From: Sporosarcina sp. FSL W8-0480 | GTDB taxonomy: Bacteria; Bacillota; Bacilli; Bacillales_A; Planococcaceae | Direction of reading: 5' to 3' | NCBI RefSeq assembly: GCF_037963765.1 | Contig: NZ_CP150166.1 | Span: forward strand, 1,619,501 to 1,683,500 | DNA length: 64,000 nucleotides | Shown: positions 1 through 8,753 of the stretch, piece by piece | Numbering within the stretch: the first letter of the stretch is position 1 | How the letters are laid out: each line of letters opens with the position of its first letter | The notes under the pieces: model-generated | The model's input: the letters and a program-made list of their open reading frames with translations, nothing else | Databases searched by the model: none | Told to the model about the DNA's origin: nothing | Position numbers and translations under genes: made by a program

Positions 1-2
1 GA

Positions 3-242
3 AAGCTTCTTGAAATTTTGCCAACAACATATGAAGTCCGAGGCAAAGGATTGTTAATCGGTATTGATTGCAAAGAGGATGTTACGCTTTTTATTCGTCA
101 AGCAGAGGCAGCTGGTTTACTTGTTGTTCAGGCGGGTCCTTCCGTCATTCGATTGCTACCTCCCTTGACGGTGACCGAAGACGAAATTAATCATGCGATT
201 GGACTATTAGCATCCGTCTTGCATATACCAAGCACTCTATAA
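3..242 (+). CDS. Class III aminotransferase, C-terminal fragment (acetylornithine/ornithine type)
   Basis: This is the last 79 codons of a PLP-dependent class III aminotransferase whose 5' part lies outside the window. The tail shows the family pattern of a VRGKGLLIGI strand, an AGLLV strand and the IRLLPPLTVTEDEI segment that ends acetylornithine and ornithine aminotransferases (ArgD/RocD-like). Such enzymes move an amino group between N-acetylornithine or ornithine and 2-oxoglutarate in the cytosol. The frame is open from base 3 and stops at 242. Which family member it is cannot be settled from the fragment, although ArgD is the closest impression. Confidence 0.75.
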   Translation, partial: KLLEILPTTYEVRGKGLLIGIDCKEDVTLFIRQAEAAGLLVVQAGPSVIRLLPPLTVTEDEINHAIGLLASVLHIPSTL

Positions 243-266
243 CCTTTAAGATTAAACCAGATTAAG

Positions 267-296
267 CGGATCTCACGGAATGTGGGGTCCGTTTTT
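267..296 (+). terminator. Intrinsic terminator after the aminotransferase
   Basis: A ten-pair stem with two G-U pairs (267-276 with 282-291) is followed by a run of five T, 25 bases past the stop codon. Confidence 0.8.
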
Positions 297-374
297 ATAA
301 TTTAAAAGAAGTCTAATAGTGAAATTATATGGTATGCTCGAATAGCGTTCCAAATTTTTATAGGGGGCATTTAG

Positions 375-1595
375 TTGAAGCTTGAGAAAGATATATATCA
401 TTCAAAAAAACTGAGTTTCAGCAAGCGAACTTGGTTGCTGATTATCGGAATTATTTTCATCGCTGCGACACTACGTTCTCCTTTGACTTCGGTTGGACCA
501 ATTATCGCACCGATTCGGGATAGCCTTGGAATCTCGAATGTTTTAGCAGGTTTTTTAACGACAATTCCTTTATTGGCATTTGCACTCATTTCTCCAGTCG
601 TTCCTTGGCTATCGAGACGGTTCGGAATGGAAATCACTTTATTCTGTTCATTATGCTTATTGACGTTGGGAATTGTGATCAGATCGTTTGGGTCCATCAC
701 ATTCTTAGTTATTGGTACATTTCTCATTGGGGTGGCCATTGCATTTGGTAATGTTTTATTACCAAGTTTGTTGAAATTGAGCTTTCCACTACATATCGGA
801 TTGATGACAGGCTTTTACTCTGCCTCCATGAATATATCGGCAACAATTGCTTCGGGAGTAAGTGTTCCTATTACTGAGAGAACCGCTTTCGGTTGGCAAG
901 GCGCACTTGGAATTTGGTCGATACTCACAGTGGTAGCATTGTTATTATGGTTGCCCCAATTGAAAAATAGGGTTGCAACTGTATCAGATGTCAAACCAAT
1001 CATGAAAGCTACATCAAATTCATTTTGGCTTTCTCCTATAGCTTGGGCAGTTACATGTTTTATGGGCTTGCAGTCTATGCTATTTTATTCGACGTCTGCT
1101 TGGTTGCCGGAAATACTTGTTACAAACGGATTGACTGCCGAAAAGGCAGGTTGGATGTTTTCTCTGTTGCAATTGGCGCAATTGCCGATGACGTTTATCA
1201 CCCCCATCCTTGTTGGAAGATTGAAAGATCAGCGTATCGCTGTCGTTGGTGTCGCCGCTTTATTTCTCATCGGTTATGGAGGGGTACTAGTAGACGGATC
1301 GGTATTGATTCCCCTATGGATGATTGCAATTGGTATCGCTGGAGGGGCAGCATTTGGCATTGCAATGATGTTTTTTACTCTTCGAACCGATACTCATACC
1401 GAGGCTGCGAATCTATCAGGAATGGCACAATCATTCGGTTATTTACTTGCAGCAGTCGGACCAGTACTTTTCGGCTTCCTGTATGATCTAACAACAACTT
1501 GGACAAGCTCGATGTTCATCTTCTTGGTTGGATCACTCGCATTGCTTGCAAGTGGAATGATAGCTGGACAAAATAAAAAAATAGGGTACTCATAA
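375..1595 (+). CDS. MFS transporter, CynX/NimT-like family
   Basis: A 406-residue integral membrane protein with about twelve hydrophobic segments. It has the N-terminal RSPLTSVGPIIAPIRDSLG stretch typical of the cyanate/2-nitroimidazole transporter branch of the major facilitator superfamily (COG2807). These proteins move small anions or drugs across the cytoplasmic membrane; the substrate here is unknown. Translation starts at TTG 375, seven bases after a GGGGG ribosome site (363-367). It stands alone between the aminotransferase terminator and a secreted protein gene. Family assignment is firm, function within the family is not. Confidence 0.85.
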   Translation: MKLEKDIYHSKKLSFSKRTWLLIIGIIFIAATLRSPLTSVGPIIAPIRDSLGISNVLAGFLTTIPLLAFALISPVVPWLSRRFGMEITLFCSLCLLTLGIVIRSFGSITFLVIGTFLIGVAIAFGNVLLPSLLKLSFPLHIGLMTGFYSASMNISATIASGVSVPITERTAFGWQGALGIWSILTVVALLLWLPQLKNRVATVSDVKPIMKATSNSFWLSPIAWAVTCFMGLQSMLFYSTSAWLPEILVTNGLTAEKAGWMFSLLQLAQLPMTFITPILVGRLKDQRIAVVGVAALFLIGYGGVLVDGSVLIPLWMIAIGIAGGAAFGIAMMFFTLRTDTHTEAANLSGMAQSFGYLLAAVGPVLFGFLYDLTTTWTSSMFIFLVGSLALLASGMIAGQNKKIGYS

Positions 1596-1662
1596 AATAT
1601 TTGTAACCATTAGCAATCTTTTCCGTCTAACTCTTTGAATATTCAACGGAGGAGATAAAGAG

Positions 1663-2592
1663 ATGAAGAAAATTGGAGCTGTTGCGTTAACAGCGCTTTT
1701 AGCGAGTTCCACATGGGTAACTACGTATTCTGTTCAGGCAAAAGAGGATGTAATCCACGTGGTGAAGGAAGACGTACAGGATGCTTCTGTGTACATGAAG
1801 GCTACAGGGGTAATTACAAATATCGAGAACCGCGAAAATGCTCGGATGGTAACTGTGGAAGGTGAAGAAGGAATTATTACGAACTTCATGATTACAAATG
1901 ATACACTTCTATTCCATAGCGGGAAGGCGGAAAGCTATGGAGTTGACAAGTTGAAAAAAGGGATGAAAGTCGAAGGCTATTACGATAAATACAAGCCTAT
2001 GATTTTGATATACCCGGCCCAAATTACGCCTGAGCTATTCTTTGTAATGGATGAAGAACATGCGGGCAGCGTGAAAGTAGCGAAGTTTGATGAAACTTTC
2101 CTTAGTTTAGACGGTGAATTGAAATTGAACATTGGGGAAGAAACAGTATTGTTGAATCAGCAAGGCAGAAAAATTCAACAAGCAGATCTTAAAGGAAAAG
2201 AATTAGTCGTTTTTTACACAATTACGACAAGAAGTTTACCACCGCAAACACCACCAACCAAAATCATTGCTTTAGATAGATTAGACACAGAAACATACAG
2301 AATTGTTATGGATATCATTGAAAAAGATCATTACATGAAGGGTGACGTGAGAATGATTCCTCTTCGTAAGGTTGCTGAGGAGCTTGGCTATTTAGTTTTA
2401 TCACGTGGAGAAGTGAGTGGGGCAATTCTTACTAAAGAAAGCGAGAACCGTTCATTTACAATTACCCGAGGCACGAAGTCGTACGGATTAAATAAAAGCA
2501 TTCGTCAATTTGCAGTTGCGCCTGAACTTATCGGTGGCAATAAAACATATGTATCTGAAGAATTTCTGAACATGCTTTTAGGTGATGAATAA
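1663..2592 (+). CDS. Secreted protein with C-terminal stalk (copper amine oxidase N-like) domain
   Basis: A 309-residue exported protein. Residues 1-27 form a Sec signal peptide with a KK n-region, a hydrophobic core and an SVQAK cleavage region. The middle is a beta-rich region without a recognisable family. Residues about 225-305 (MIPLRKVAEELGY, the ITRGTKSYGLN hairpin, and a final YVSEEFLNMLL) match the stalk domain once named copper amine oxidase N-terminal domain. In Firmicutes this domain is common in envelope proteins and carries no enzymatic function. It has a strong GGAGGAG ribosome site and its own terminator, so it looks monocistronic. Confidence 0.8.
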   Translation: MKKIGAVALTALLASSTWVTTYSVQAKEDVIHVVKEDVQDASVYMKATGVITNIENRENARMVTVEGEEGIITNFMITNDTLLFHSGKAESYGVDKLKKGMKVEGYYDKYKPMILIYPAQITPELFFVMDEEHAGSVKVAKFDETFLSLDGELKLNIGEETVLLNQQGRKIQQADLKGKELVVFYTITTRSLPPQTPPTKIIALDRLDTETYRIVMDIIEKDHYMKGDVRMIPLRKVAEELGYLVLSRGEVSGAILTKESENRSFTITRGTKSYGLNKSIRQFAVAPELIGGNKTYVSEEFLNMLLGDE

Positions 2593-2601
2593 CATAAAGT
2601 G

Positions 2602-2655
2602 AGAAAAAGCCTGAAACGAAGGGACCGTCAAAGACGTGCGTTTCAGGCTTTTTCT
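2602..2655 (+). terminator. Strong intrinsic terminator
   Basis: The arm AAAAAGCCTGAAACG is matched by CGTTTCAGGCTTTTT across a loop of about 20 bases, starting 10 bases after the stop. Both flanks carry A/T runs, so it could work in either direction. Confidence 0.9.
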
Positions 2656-2719
2656 ATTGCTTGTAAAGAACAATAGACGAAACTTATCCATACACTAAGA
2701 AGAGGAAAGCCAAGGGTGT

Positions 2720-3010
2720 GTGCGCATGAATAATCAGCATTCCGGTCAATCATATTCGATAAGTGATCTACTAAAAGGAAAGGATCTGGACATCATTGCC
2801 GCATCCCTCCTTTTAATCGGTAAACTGAAAGTCGATTCTGTTCAGCTTTTTAGGGATACTCCAATCGTTACGGTATCATTGATAGGTCAGTTCAAATCAA
2901 CCGAAAAGCCGAAAGAAGATCGGTTGGCAAAATTTCTTGAGGAAAACAGTGATGTAACATTAACAGATTTATTGGAAGGTATGAATTTGACAAAGCAAGA
3001 AAAGGAGTGA
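2720..3010 (+). CDS. Conserved-looking small hypothetical protein (96 aa)
   Basis: I do not recognise this family. It is a soluble, mixed-charge protein with a central hydrophobic strand-helix segment (IIAASLLLIGKL), a VTVSLIGQF strand and an acidic C-terminal helix. The start may be GTG 2720 or ATG 2726, since GAGGAAAG at 2702 and AAGGG at 2712 both offer ribosome sites. Its stop overlaps by one base the start of a small membrane protein gene, so the two are probably cotranslated. Good ribosome sites and an operon-like overlap make it a likely real gene. Confidence 0.6.
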   Translation: MRMNNQHSGQSYSISDLLKGKDLDIIAASLLLIGKLKVDSVQLFRDTPIVTVSLIGQFKSTEKPKEDRLAKFLEENSDVTLTDLLEGMNLTKQEKE

Positions 3011-3135
3011 TGGATCAGATGTTCGGACAACAAGAATTTGATACAGGAAAGTTTTTGAATCGAATTATTTTACTGGTGTTTATATTATTATTAGTTTTCG
3101 GTACATCTAACCTTGAAGATATAAGCACAGTATAA
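3010..3135 (+). CDS. Small single-pass membrane protein (41 aa)
   Basis: A 41-codon frame starting at ATG 3010, or in frame at ATG 3019. It overlaps the stop of the 96-residue gene by one base and follows AAAGGAG. It has a polar N-terminus (GQQEFDTGKFLN), one hydrophobic helix (RIILLVFILLLVFG) and a short acidic tail. The pairing with the upstream gene suggests the two products act together, but no function can be assigned. It ends just before a bidirectional terminator. Confidence 0.6.
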   Translation: MDQMFGQQEFDTGKFLNRIILLVFILLLVFGTSNLEDISTV

Positions 3136-3164
3136 CAAATTCATCCCACTATATAGGAATAGGT

Positions 3165-3212
3165 AAAGGGTTAGTCTATCTCAAATGAAGCGATAGACTA
3201 ACCCTTTAAATT
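3165..3212. terminator. Bidirectional terminator between convergent genes
   Basis: AAAGGGTTAGTCTATC and GATAGACTAACCCTTT form a 16-pair perfect stem around an 11-base loop, with T/A-rich flanks. It ends the small plus-strand operon and the minus-strand polyamine operon. Confidence 0.9.
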
Positions 3213-4355
3213 TTATGACAAACGTTCTTTAAAGTCCTCGTAACCGAATTCTTTGATCACTTTCGGGCCGTCATTTACGGTGTTCAATACAATTGCAGGT
3301 AAGCTCATGCCATTGAAAGTATTGTTCTTCACCATTGTGTAATGGGCCATATCGGTAAATACAAGCTTATCTCCTGCAGTTAACGGCTGTTCAAACGAAT
3401 AGTCGCCGATGACATCTCCGGCAAGGCAAGTTGGACCGCCAAGTCGATAGGTAATCGATTTTTCGTTTGGCTTTCCGGATCCAATAATTTCAGGACGATA
3501 AGGCATTTCCAATACGTCAGGCATATGGCAGGAAGCTGAAGTATCAACGATAGCAATTGGCATACCGTTTTGCATCGTATCCAATACAGTCGTTACTAAG
3601 AATCCAGTGTTTAAAGCAATAGCTTCACCTGGCTCCAAATAGACTTTTAGTCCATACTTTTCTTTCATGAAAAGTATCGATTCGATAAGTGTTTCAATGT
3701 CATAATCGGGACGGGTAATATGATGACCGCCGCCGAAATTAATCCACTTCATGCCTTTCAAATACTTGCCGAATTTTTCGTCCACAACTTTAATAGTCCT
3801 CGCAAGTGTGTCGGAATTCTGTTCGCACATTGTATGGAAATGCAAGCCGCTAATGCCTTCAAGTTCTTCAGGCTCGAAGTTCTCAAGCGTCACTCCGAAT
3901 CGTGAAAATGCGAAGCAAGGGTTATACATATCGACTTCAATCTCGGAATATTCCGGGTTTATCCGGATGCCGCATTCAATCGATTTTGGATGGTTTTTCA
4001 CCCTGTCCTTGAACCGTCTCCATTGGTCGAAAGAGTTGAAGACGAGATGATCGGAATAAGATAGGATTTCATCGAAATCTGTTTCCGAATAGGCAGGAGA
4101 GTATGTGTGTACTTCCTTTCCCATTTCTTCAAAGCCCAATTTGGCTTCCAGTAATCCACTTGAAGTCACCCCGTTCAAATACTGTCCGATAAGTGGATAG
4201 ACGGAGAACATCGAAAAACCTTTTTGAGCCAATAAAATTTTGCAGCCTGTTCTGTCAATTACCGACTTCAGTAATTCCAAGTTTTTGATCAACAGCCCCT
4301 CGTCCACTACATATGAAGGGGAGGGGACTGCGTGTGGATCGAAATTTATTTTCAT
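3213..4355 (-). CDS. nspC: Carboxynorspermidine/carboxyspermidine decarboxylase
   Basis: A 380-residue fold-III (alanine racemase-like) PLP enzyme that decarboxylates carboxyspermidine or carboxynorspermidine to spermidine or norspermidine in the cytosol. Visible marks are the PLP-lysine region ILLAQKGFSMFS near residue 40, GLHFHTMCEQ, the phosphate-binding NFGGGHHI, YLEPGEAIAL and the GPTCLAGDVIGDY segment with the catalytic cysteine. I use ATG 4355. The two upstream in-frame ATGs sit inside or against the AGGAGGT ribosome site, while 4355 is nine bases from it. It is the last gene of the polyamine operon, 17 bases after the dehydrogenase that makes its substrate. Confidence 0.93.
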   Translation of the reverse strand: MKINFDPHAVPSPSYVVDEGLLIKNLELLKSVIDRTGCKILLAQKGFSMFSVYPLIGQYLNGVTSSGLLEAKLGFEEMGKEVHTYSPAYSETDFDEILSYSDHLVFNSFDQWRRFKDRVKNHPKSIECGIRINPEYSEIEVDMYNPCFAFSRFGVTLENFEPEELEGISGLHFHTMCEQNSDTLARTIKVVDEKFGKYLKGMKWINFGGGHHITRPDYDIETLIESILFMKEKYGLKVYLEPGEAIALNTGFLVTTVLDTMQNGMPIAIVDTSASCHMPDVLEMPYRPEIIGSGKPNEKSITYRLGGPTCLAGDVIGDYSFEQPLTAGDKLVFTDMAHYTMVKNNTFNGMSLPAIVLNTVNDGPKVIKEFGYEDFKERLS

Positions 4356-4372
4356 TTGTTGCATACCTCCTA

Positions 4373-5572
4373 TCAATCGATCAGTTCAGGATTAAAGTCT
4401 TCCTGCCAAGGCAAACCGTATTCGTTCAATGCTTCCATGAATGGATCTGGATTGAATTCCTCTACGTTATAAACGCCAGGTTTTTTCCATTCGCCTTTCA
4501 TCAATAGCATTGCTCCAATCATTGCTGGAACACCAGTTGTGTAGGAGATCGCTTGGGAACCAACTTCACGGTAGCACTCTTGGTGATCGGATACGTTGTA
4601 AACGTAGTAAGTCTTCTCTTCGCCATCTTTCGTACCTTGGAAAATACAACCGATGTTTGTTTTTCCTTTTGTACGTGGCCCGAGGGAAGCCGGATCAGGA
4701 AGAACCGCTTTCAAGAATTGTAATGGCACGATTTCCTGACCTTCAAAGTTGATTGGCTCGATAGAAGTCATACCGACATTTTCAAGCACTCTTAAATGTG
4801 TCAAATACTTTTCTGAGAACGTCATCCAGAAACGGATTTTCTTGATTCCTTTAATGTTTTGAGCAAGTGACTCCAATTCTTCGTGGTAAAGAAGATAAAC
4901 ATCTTTAGGACCGATTTCCGGCAAGTCATAAACACGTTTCTCGGAAAGTGGAGGAGTTTCGATGAACTCACCGTTTTCCCAATAGCGGCCGTTTGCCGTG
5001 ATTTCACGTATATTGATCTCCGGATTGAAGTTTGTTGCGAATGGATAACCGTGGTCTCCCGCATTCGCGTCAACGATATCAATTGTATGGATTTCATCGA
5101 AATGATGTTTTAGTGCATGAGCGGAAAAGACTCCTGTTACACCTGGATCGAAACCGCATCCAAGAATTGCTGTTAGACCCGCTTCTTCGAACTTCTCACG
5201 ATATGCCCACTGCCATTTATATTCGAATTTTGCCGTATCAAGTGGTTCATAGTTCGCAGTATCCAAATAGTGAACTCCTGTAGCGAGGCAAGCATCCATT
5301 ATTGTCAAGTCTTGGTATGGAAGTGCGACGTTGATGACGATTTCAGGTTTGAATTCATTGATGAGTTCAATCAGTTCTTCAACATTGTCTGCATCGACTT
5401 GTGCCGTCTGAATCTTTGTCCCTCTTCCGTCAAGCTTTTCCTTCAATGCATCACATTTTGATTTCGTACGGCTTGCGATGCAAATTTCTTCAAATACATC
5501 CGGAACTTGAACACATTTATGTGCAACTACACTTGCAACTCCACCTGCTCCAATGATTAACGCTTTACCCAA
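4373..5572 (-). CDS. Carboxynorspermidine/carboxyspermidine dehydrogenase (saccharopine dehydrogenase family)
   Basis: A 399-residue NAD(P)H-dependent enzyme that condenses L-aspartate semialdehyde with a diamine (putrescine or diaminopropane) to give carboxyspermidine or carboxynorspermidine. The N-terminus has a Rossmann glycine loop (ALIIGAGGVASVV). The saccharopine-dehydrogenase-like NVALPYQDLTIMDACL and LDTANYEP segments follow, then GCGFDPGVTGVF. TTG 5572 lies eight bases after GAGGGG and is preferred over GTG 5581, which abuts that site. It sits between speB and the matching decarboxylase, which supports the pathway assignment. Confidence 0.9.
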   Translation of the reverse strand: MGKALIIGAGGVASVVAHKCVQVPDVFEEICIASRTKSKCDALKEKLDGRGTKIQTAQVDADNVEELIELINEFKPEIVINVALPYQDLTIMDACLATGVHYLDTANYEPLDTAKFEYKWQWAYREKFEEAGLTAILGCGFDPGVTGVFSAHALKHHFDEIHTIDIVDANAGDHGYPFATNFNPEINIREITANGRYWENGEFIETPPLSEKRVYDLPEIGPKDVYLLYHEELESLAQNIKGIKKIRFWMTFSEKYLTHLRVLENVGMTSIEPINFEGQEIVPLQFLKAVLPDPASLGPRTKGKTNIGCIFQGTKDGEEKTYYVYNVSDHQECYREVGSQAISYTTGVPAMIGAMLLMKGEWKKPGVYNVEEFNPDPFMEALNEYGLPWQEDFNPELID

Positions 5573-5586
5573 TCGAAACACCCCTC

Positions 5587-6444
5587 TTAATTTTGTTTAT
5601 AAACCGCTAATAATAGTTCCCGCAATACTTTACAAGCAACCGCTGTTGAAACACCGCTTTGATCGTAAATCGGGGAGAGTTCGTTTACATCGCAACCTAC
5701 AATGTTAAGGCCGCTCACTGTTAAAATACCATTCAATAACTCCATGAAGCTTACACCACCGGCTTCAGGAGTTCCTGTTCCAGGGAAAACAGAAGGATCT
5801 AAGACATCCAAGTCAATTGTTAGATAAACTGGTTTCCCTTTTAATCTTTCAACAACATCTTCAAGACCGTTAAAGTTGAATTTATTCGTAAAGACATGGT
5901 TACGGCCCCATTCGAATTCACTCCGGTCACCGGAACGGATTCCAAATTGGAAAATTCGATTGTCGCCTAAAATGTCCCAAACCCGATGAATGACACTTGC
6001 ATGGGACAACTGTTCTCCAAGGTATTCATCCCTCAAGTCGGCATGTGCATCAAATTGGATGACGTGCAGATCGGGATATTGTTTTGCAACAGCGCGAATT
6101 GCGCCAAGCGTAACAAGATGCTCGCCACCGATCATACAAGGGACTTTGCCGTCTTCGACTACTTTTCGAGTATATTCCTCAATTCGGCCTAATGCCTTTT
6201 CAGGATTACCGAAACTCAGTTCAAGATCCCCACCATCGTATACGTTGATGTCTTCAAGGTCCTTGTCCTGATAAGGGCTATATGTTTCAATTCCAAATGA
6301 TTCGCCACGCATCACTTTACTTGCAAAGCGTGTTCCTGGTCGGAATGATGTGGTCGAATCGAATGGGGCACCAAAAATGACGATTTGTGATTCATCATAT
6401 TCGTTATCGCATCCGATGAAAGTTTCAATGTTTTTATTCAACAT
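5587..6444 (-). CDS. speB: Agmatinase
   Basis: A 285-residue ureohydrolase that cleaves agmatine to putrescine and urea. The dinuclear manganese ligands are all visible: His in GGEHLVTLG, the FDAHADLRDEY motif, and TIDLDVLDPSVFPGTGTPE. The family-typical GCDVNELSP and SGVSTAVA follow. The start ATG 6444 follows AAAGGAG and lies 11 bases inside the end of speE, so translation is coupled. With SpeA upstream it completes the arginine-agmatine-putrescine route; an ornithine decarboxylase route is not evident in this operon. Confidence 0.95.
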   Translation of the reverse strand: MLNKNIETFIGCDNEYDESQIVIFGAPFDSTTSFRPGTRFASKVMRGESFGIETYSPYQDKDLEDINVYDGGDLELSFGNPEKALGRIEEYTRKVVEDGKVPCMIGGEHLVTLGAIRAVAKQYPDLHVIQFDAHADLRDEYLGEQLSHASVIHRVWDILGDNRIFQFGIRSGDRSEFEWGRNHVFTNKFNFNGLEDVVERLKGKPVYLTIDLDVLDPSVFPGTGTPEAGGVSFMELLNGILTVSGLNIVGCDVNELSPIYDQSGVSTAVACKVLRELLLAVYKQN

Positions 6445-7285
6445 CTTTTAATTGCTCCTTTACGTAATTCGGCAAAGCAAACGAACCGACATGAATGTCC
6501 GTATTGTAATACTTCGTTTGCAGTCCAAGCTGATTCCATGCATCTGCATTCAAGTCATTGATCGGGTCGTACTTTTTAGAGGCAAAACCGAATAGCCAAT
6601 GACCGGATGGATACGTCGGAATATGCACTTGATACACTTTACAGACGGGGAAGAATCCAGTGATCCGTTTATGTGCTCGCTGCATACCAAGTGCATCCTC
6701 TTCGTAAAAAGGGCTCTCGTGTTGATTGACCAGTATACCGTCTTCATTTAATGCCTTGTAACAGTTACCGTAAAATTCCCTTGTAAATAGTCCCTCGCCT
6801 GGTCCGAAGGGATCTGTCGAATCGACGATGATCAAATCGTATTCGTTTTCACGGGAACGGACAAATTTCAAGCCATCTTCAAAGTATAGATGGACACGTG
6901 GGTCATCCAATTTGGAAGCAGTTTGAGGTATGAACTCCTTACAAACATCAACAACCATCTCATCAATTTCAACCATATCGATATGCTCGATTGTTTCGTA
7001 CTTCGTCAATTCCCTTACTGTCCCGCCATCACCAGCACCGATGACAAGTACTTTTTTAATGTTTGGATTTGTTGCCATCGGTACATGTGTAATCATATCG
7101 TGGTATATGAATTCGTCTTTTTCAGTGACCATGACATACCCATCCAATGTCAGGACTCTGCCAAATTCAGCGGTTTGCAGTACATCGATTTTCTGGTATT
7201 CACTTTTCTTAGTGTAAAGATGTTCAATGACTCTCATCGAAAATTGAACGTTCGGTGAATGATTTTCCACAAACCATAAATTCAT
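6434..7285 (-). CDS. speE: Spermidine synthase (polyamine aminopropyltransferase)
   Basis: A 283-residue SAM-type Rossmann enzyme that transfers an aminopropyl group from decarboxylated SAM to putrescine. Seen are the N-terminal beta domain, the VLVIGAGDGGTVREL cofactor loop near residue 80, VEIDEMVVDVCKEF, and the catalytic-aspartate region IIVDSTDPFGPGEGLF. The start ATG 7285 overlaps the speA stop as ATGA and follows GAAGGAG. Its cofactor would come from SpeD at the head of the same operon. Confidence 0.95.
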   Translation of the reverse strand: MNLWFVENHSPNVQFSMRVIEHLYTKKSEYQKIDVLQTAEFGRVLTLDGYVMVTEKDEFIYHDMITHVPMATNPNIKKVLVIGAGDGGTVRELTKYETIEHIDMVEIDEMVVDVCKEFIPQTASKLDDPRVHLYFEDGLKFVRSRENEYDLIIVDSTDPFGPGEGLFTREFYGNCYKALNEDGILVNQHESPFYEEDALGMQRAHKRITGFFPVCKVYQVHIPTYPSGHWLFGFASKKYDPINDLNADAWNQLGLQTKYYNTDIHVGSFALPNYVKEQLKDVE

Positions 7286-8742
7286 TGCTCAGTCTCCTTC
7301 AAAACATTGATATGTTCAATTTTGCTATCTTCCGTACCTGTCATGAAGCTGCCTTTGTCTTTGCAGTATTGGATGTACTGCAAAATTTCAGGAGTGATCA
7401 TTTCACCTGGCGCTAAAATCGGTATGCCAGGAGGGTAGGCCATGACGAACTCGCTTGCGATTCGACCTGCACTCTCATTAATGGGTAGCGTCTCCTTGGG
7501 TGCGTAAAACGCTTTTTGGGGTGTGTAGACGACTTGCGGGTTGATATATTCATGATCGAATAATCCGCTTTTATCTTTGCTGTAACGCCTTTTAATCTCC
7601 GCGAGGGCAGATACAAGCCTCTCGAGATCCAATCGACGGTCTCCGACTGATATGTATGCAAGAATGTTGCCGATATCCCCAAATTCGATTTGGATGTCGT
7701 ATTCGTCACGAAGAATGTCGTATACTTCGACCCCAGCTAATCCTATATCAAGTGTATGGACGGAAAGCTTTGTCGTATCGAAATCGTAAATTGTGTCACC
7801 ATTCCGTAACTCTTCAGAAAACGCATAGTACCCGCCGATTTTATTGATTTCATCCCGGGTATACTGTGCCATTTGGCCGACTTTATGGAAAATTTCCTTG
7901 CCATTCAATGCAAGGTTTTTCCTTGAAATATCTAAAGAAGAGAGCAGTAAATATGAGCCGCTAGTCGTTTGTGTCAAATTGATGATCTGTCTTGTATACC
8001 CTTCACTCACTTCATTATTGATCAATAATAATGAGCTTTGAGTCAGTGAACCACCAGATTTATGCATGCTGACGGAAGCCATATCGGCTCCGACCGACAT
8101 TGCAGAGGCAGGAAGTTCGTCACTAAAATAGAAATGCGTACCATGGGCTTCATCCACAAGGACAAGCATTCCATGGCTATGGGCGAGATCCGTGATTGCC
8201 TGCATATTCGAACAGATTCCGTAATACGTCGGATTATTAATAAGAATTGCTTTAGCATCAGGATTTTCAAGGATTGCTTGTTTTACATCCTCAACGGCCA
8301 TGCCAAGGGGAATACCAAGCTCTTTATTAACACCTGGGTTGACATAAACGGGGACAGCTCCGCTTAAGATAAGTGCATTAATAGCGCTTCGATGCACATT
8401 ACGCGGCATGATGATTTTTTCCCCTGCCTTACATGCGGTCATGACCATCGCTTGTACGGCAGAAGTAGTCCCATTCACCATGAAAAAGGCGTGCTTTGCA
8501 CCGAATGCTTCAGCCGCAAGCTCTTCAGCTTCCCGAATGACAGAAACTGGATGGATTAAGTTATCCAACGGCTTCATGGAGTTAACGTCAACTGTCATGC
8601 AATTCTCGCCTAAAAAAGCGGTCAGTTCCTCATTACCTCTGCCACGTTTATGGCCAGGAACGTCAAAAGGAACGACACGCATTTTTTTGTATTTGTTTAA
8701 GGCTTCCATGATCGGGGCCTTCTGTTGTGAAAGAATGTCCAT
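7282..8742 (-). CDS. speA: Arginine decarboxylase (Orn/Lys/Arg decarboxylase fold-I family)
   Basis: A 486-residue PLP enzyme like the B. subtilis SpeA, converting arginine to agmatine. It has the N-terminal VPFDVPGHKRGRG signature, the pyridoxal pocket (VNGTTSAVQAM, LVDEAHGTHF) and the PLP-lysine motif SMHKSGGSLTQSS near residue 230. The C-terminal group-III subdomain (AYPPGIPILAPGE) is complete. I use ATG 8742, seven bases after GAGAGG; the upstream in-frame GTG 8757 overlaps that site and the speD end. Lysine decarboxylase activity cannot be excluded by eye, but SpeB next to it favours arginine. Confidence 0.93.
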   Translation of the reverse strand: MDILSQQKAPIMEALNKYKKMRVVPFDVPGHKRGRGNEELTAFLGENCMTVDVNSMKPLDNLIHPVSVIREAEELAAEAFGAKHAFFMVNGTTSAVQAMVMTACKAGEKIIMPRNVHRSAINALILSGAVPVYVNPGVNKELGIPLGMAVEDVKQAILENPDAKAILINNPTYYGICSNMQAITDLAHSHGMLVLVDEAHGTHFYFSDELPASAMSVGADMASVSMHKSGGSLTQSSLLLINNEVSEGYTRQIINLTQTTSGSYLLLSSLDISRKNLALNGKEIFHKVGQMAQYTRDEINKIGGYYAFSEELRNGDTIYDFDTTKLSVHTLDIGLAGVEVYDILRDEYDIQIEFGDIGNILAYISVGDRRLDLERLVSALAEIKRRYSKDKSGLFDHEYINPQVVYTPQKAFYAPKETLPINESAGRIASEFVMAYPPGIPILAPGEMITPEILQYIQYCKDKGSFMTGTEDSKIEHINVLKETEQ

Positions 8743-8753
8743 TTTTCTTCCTC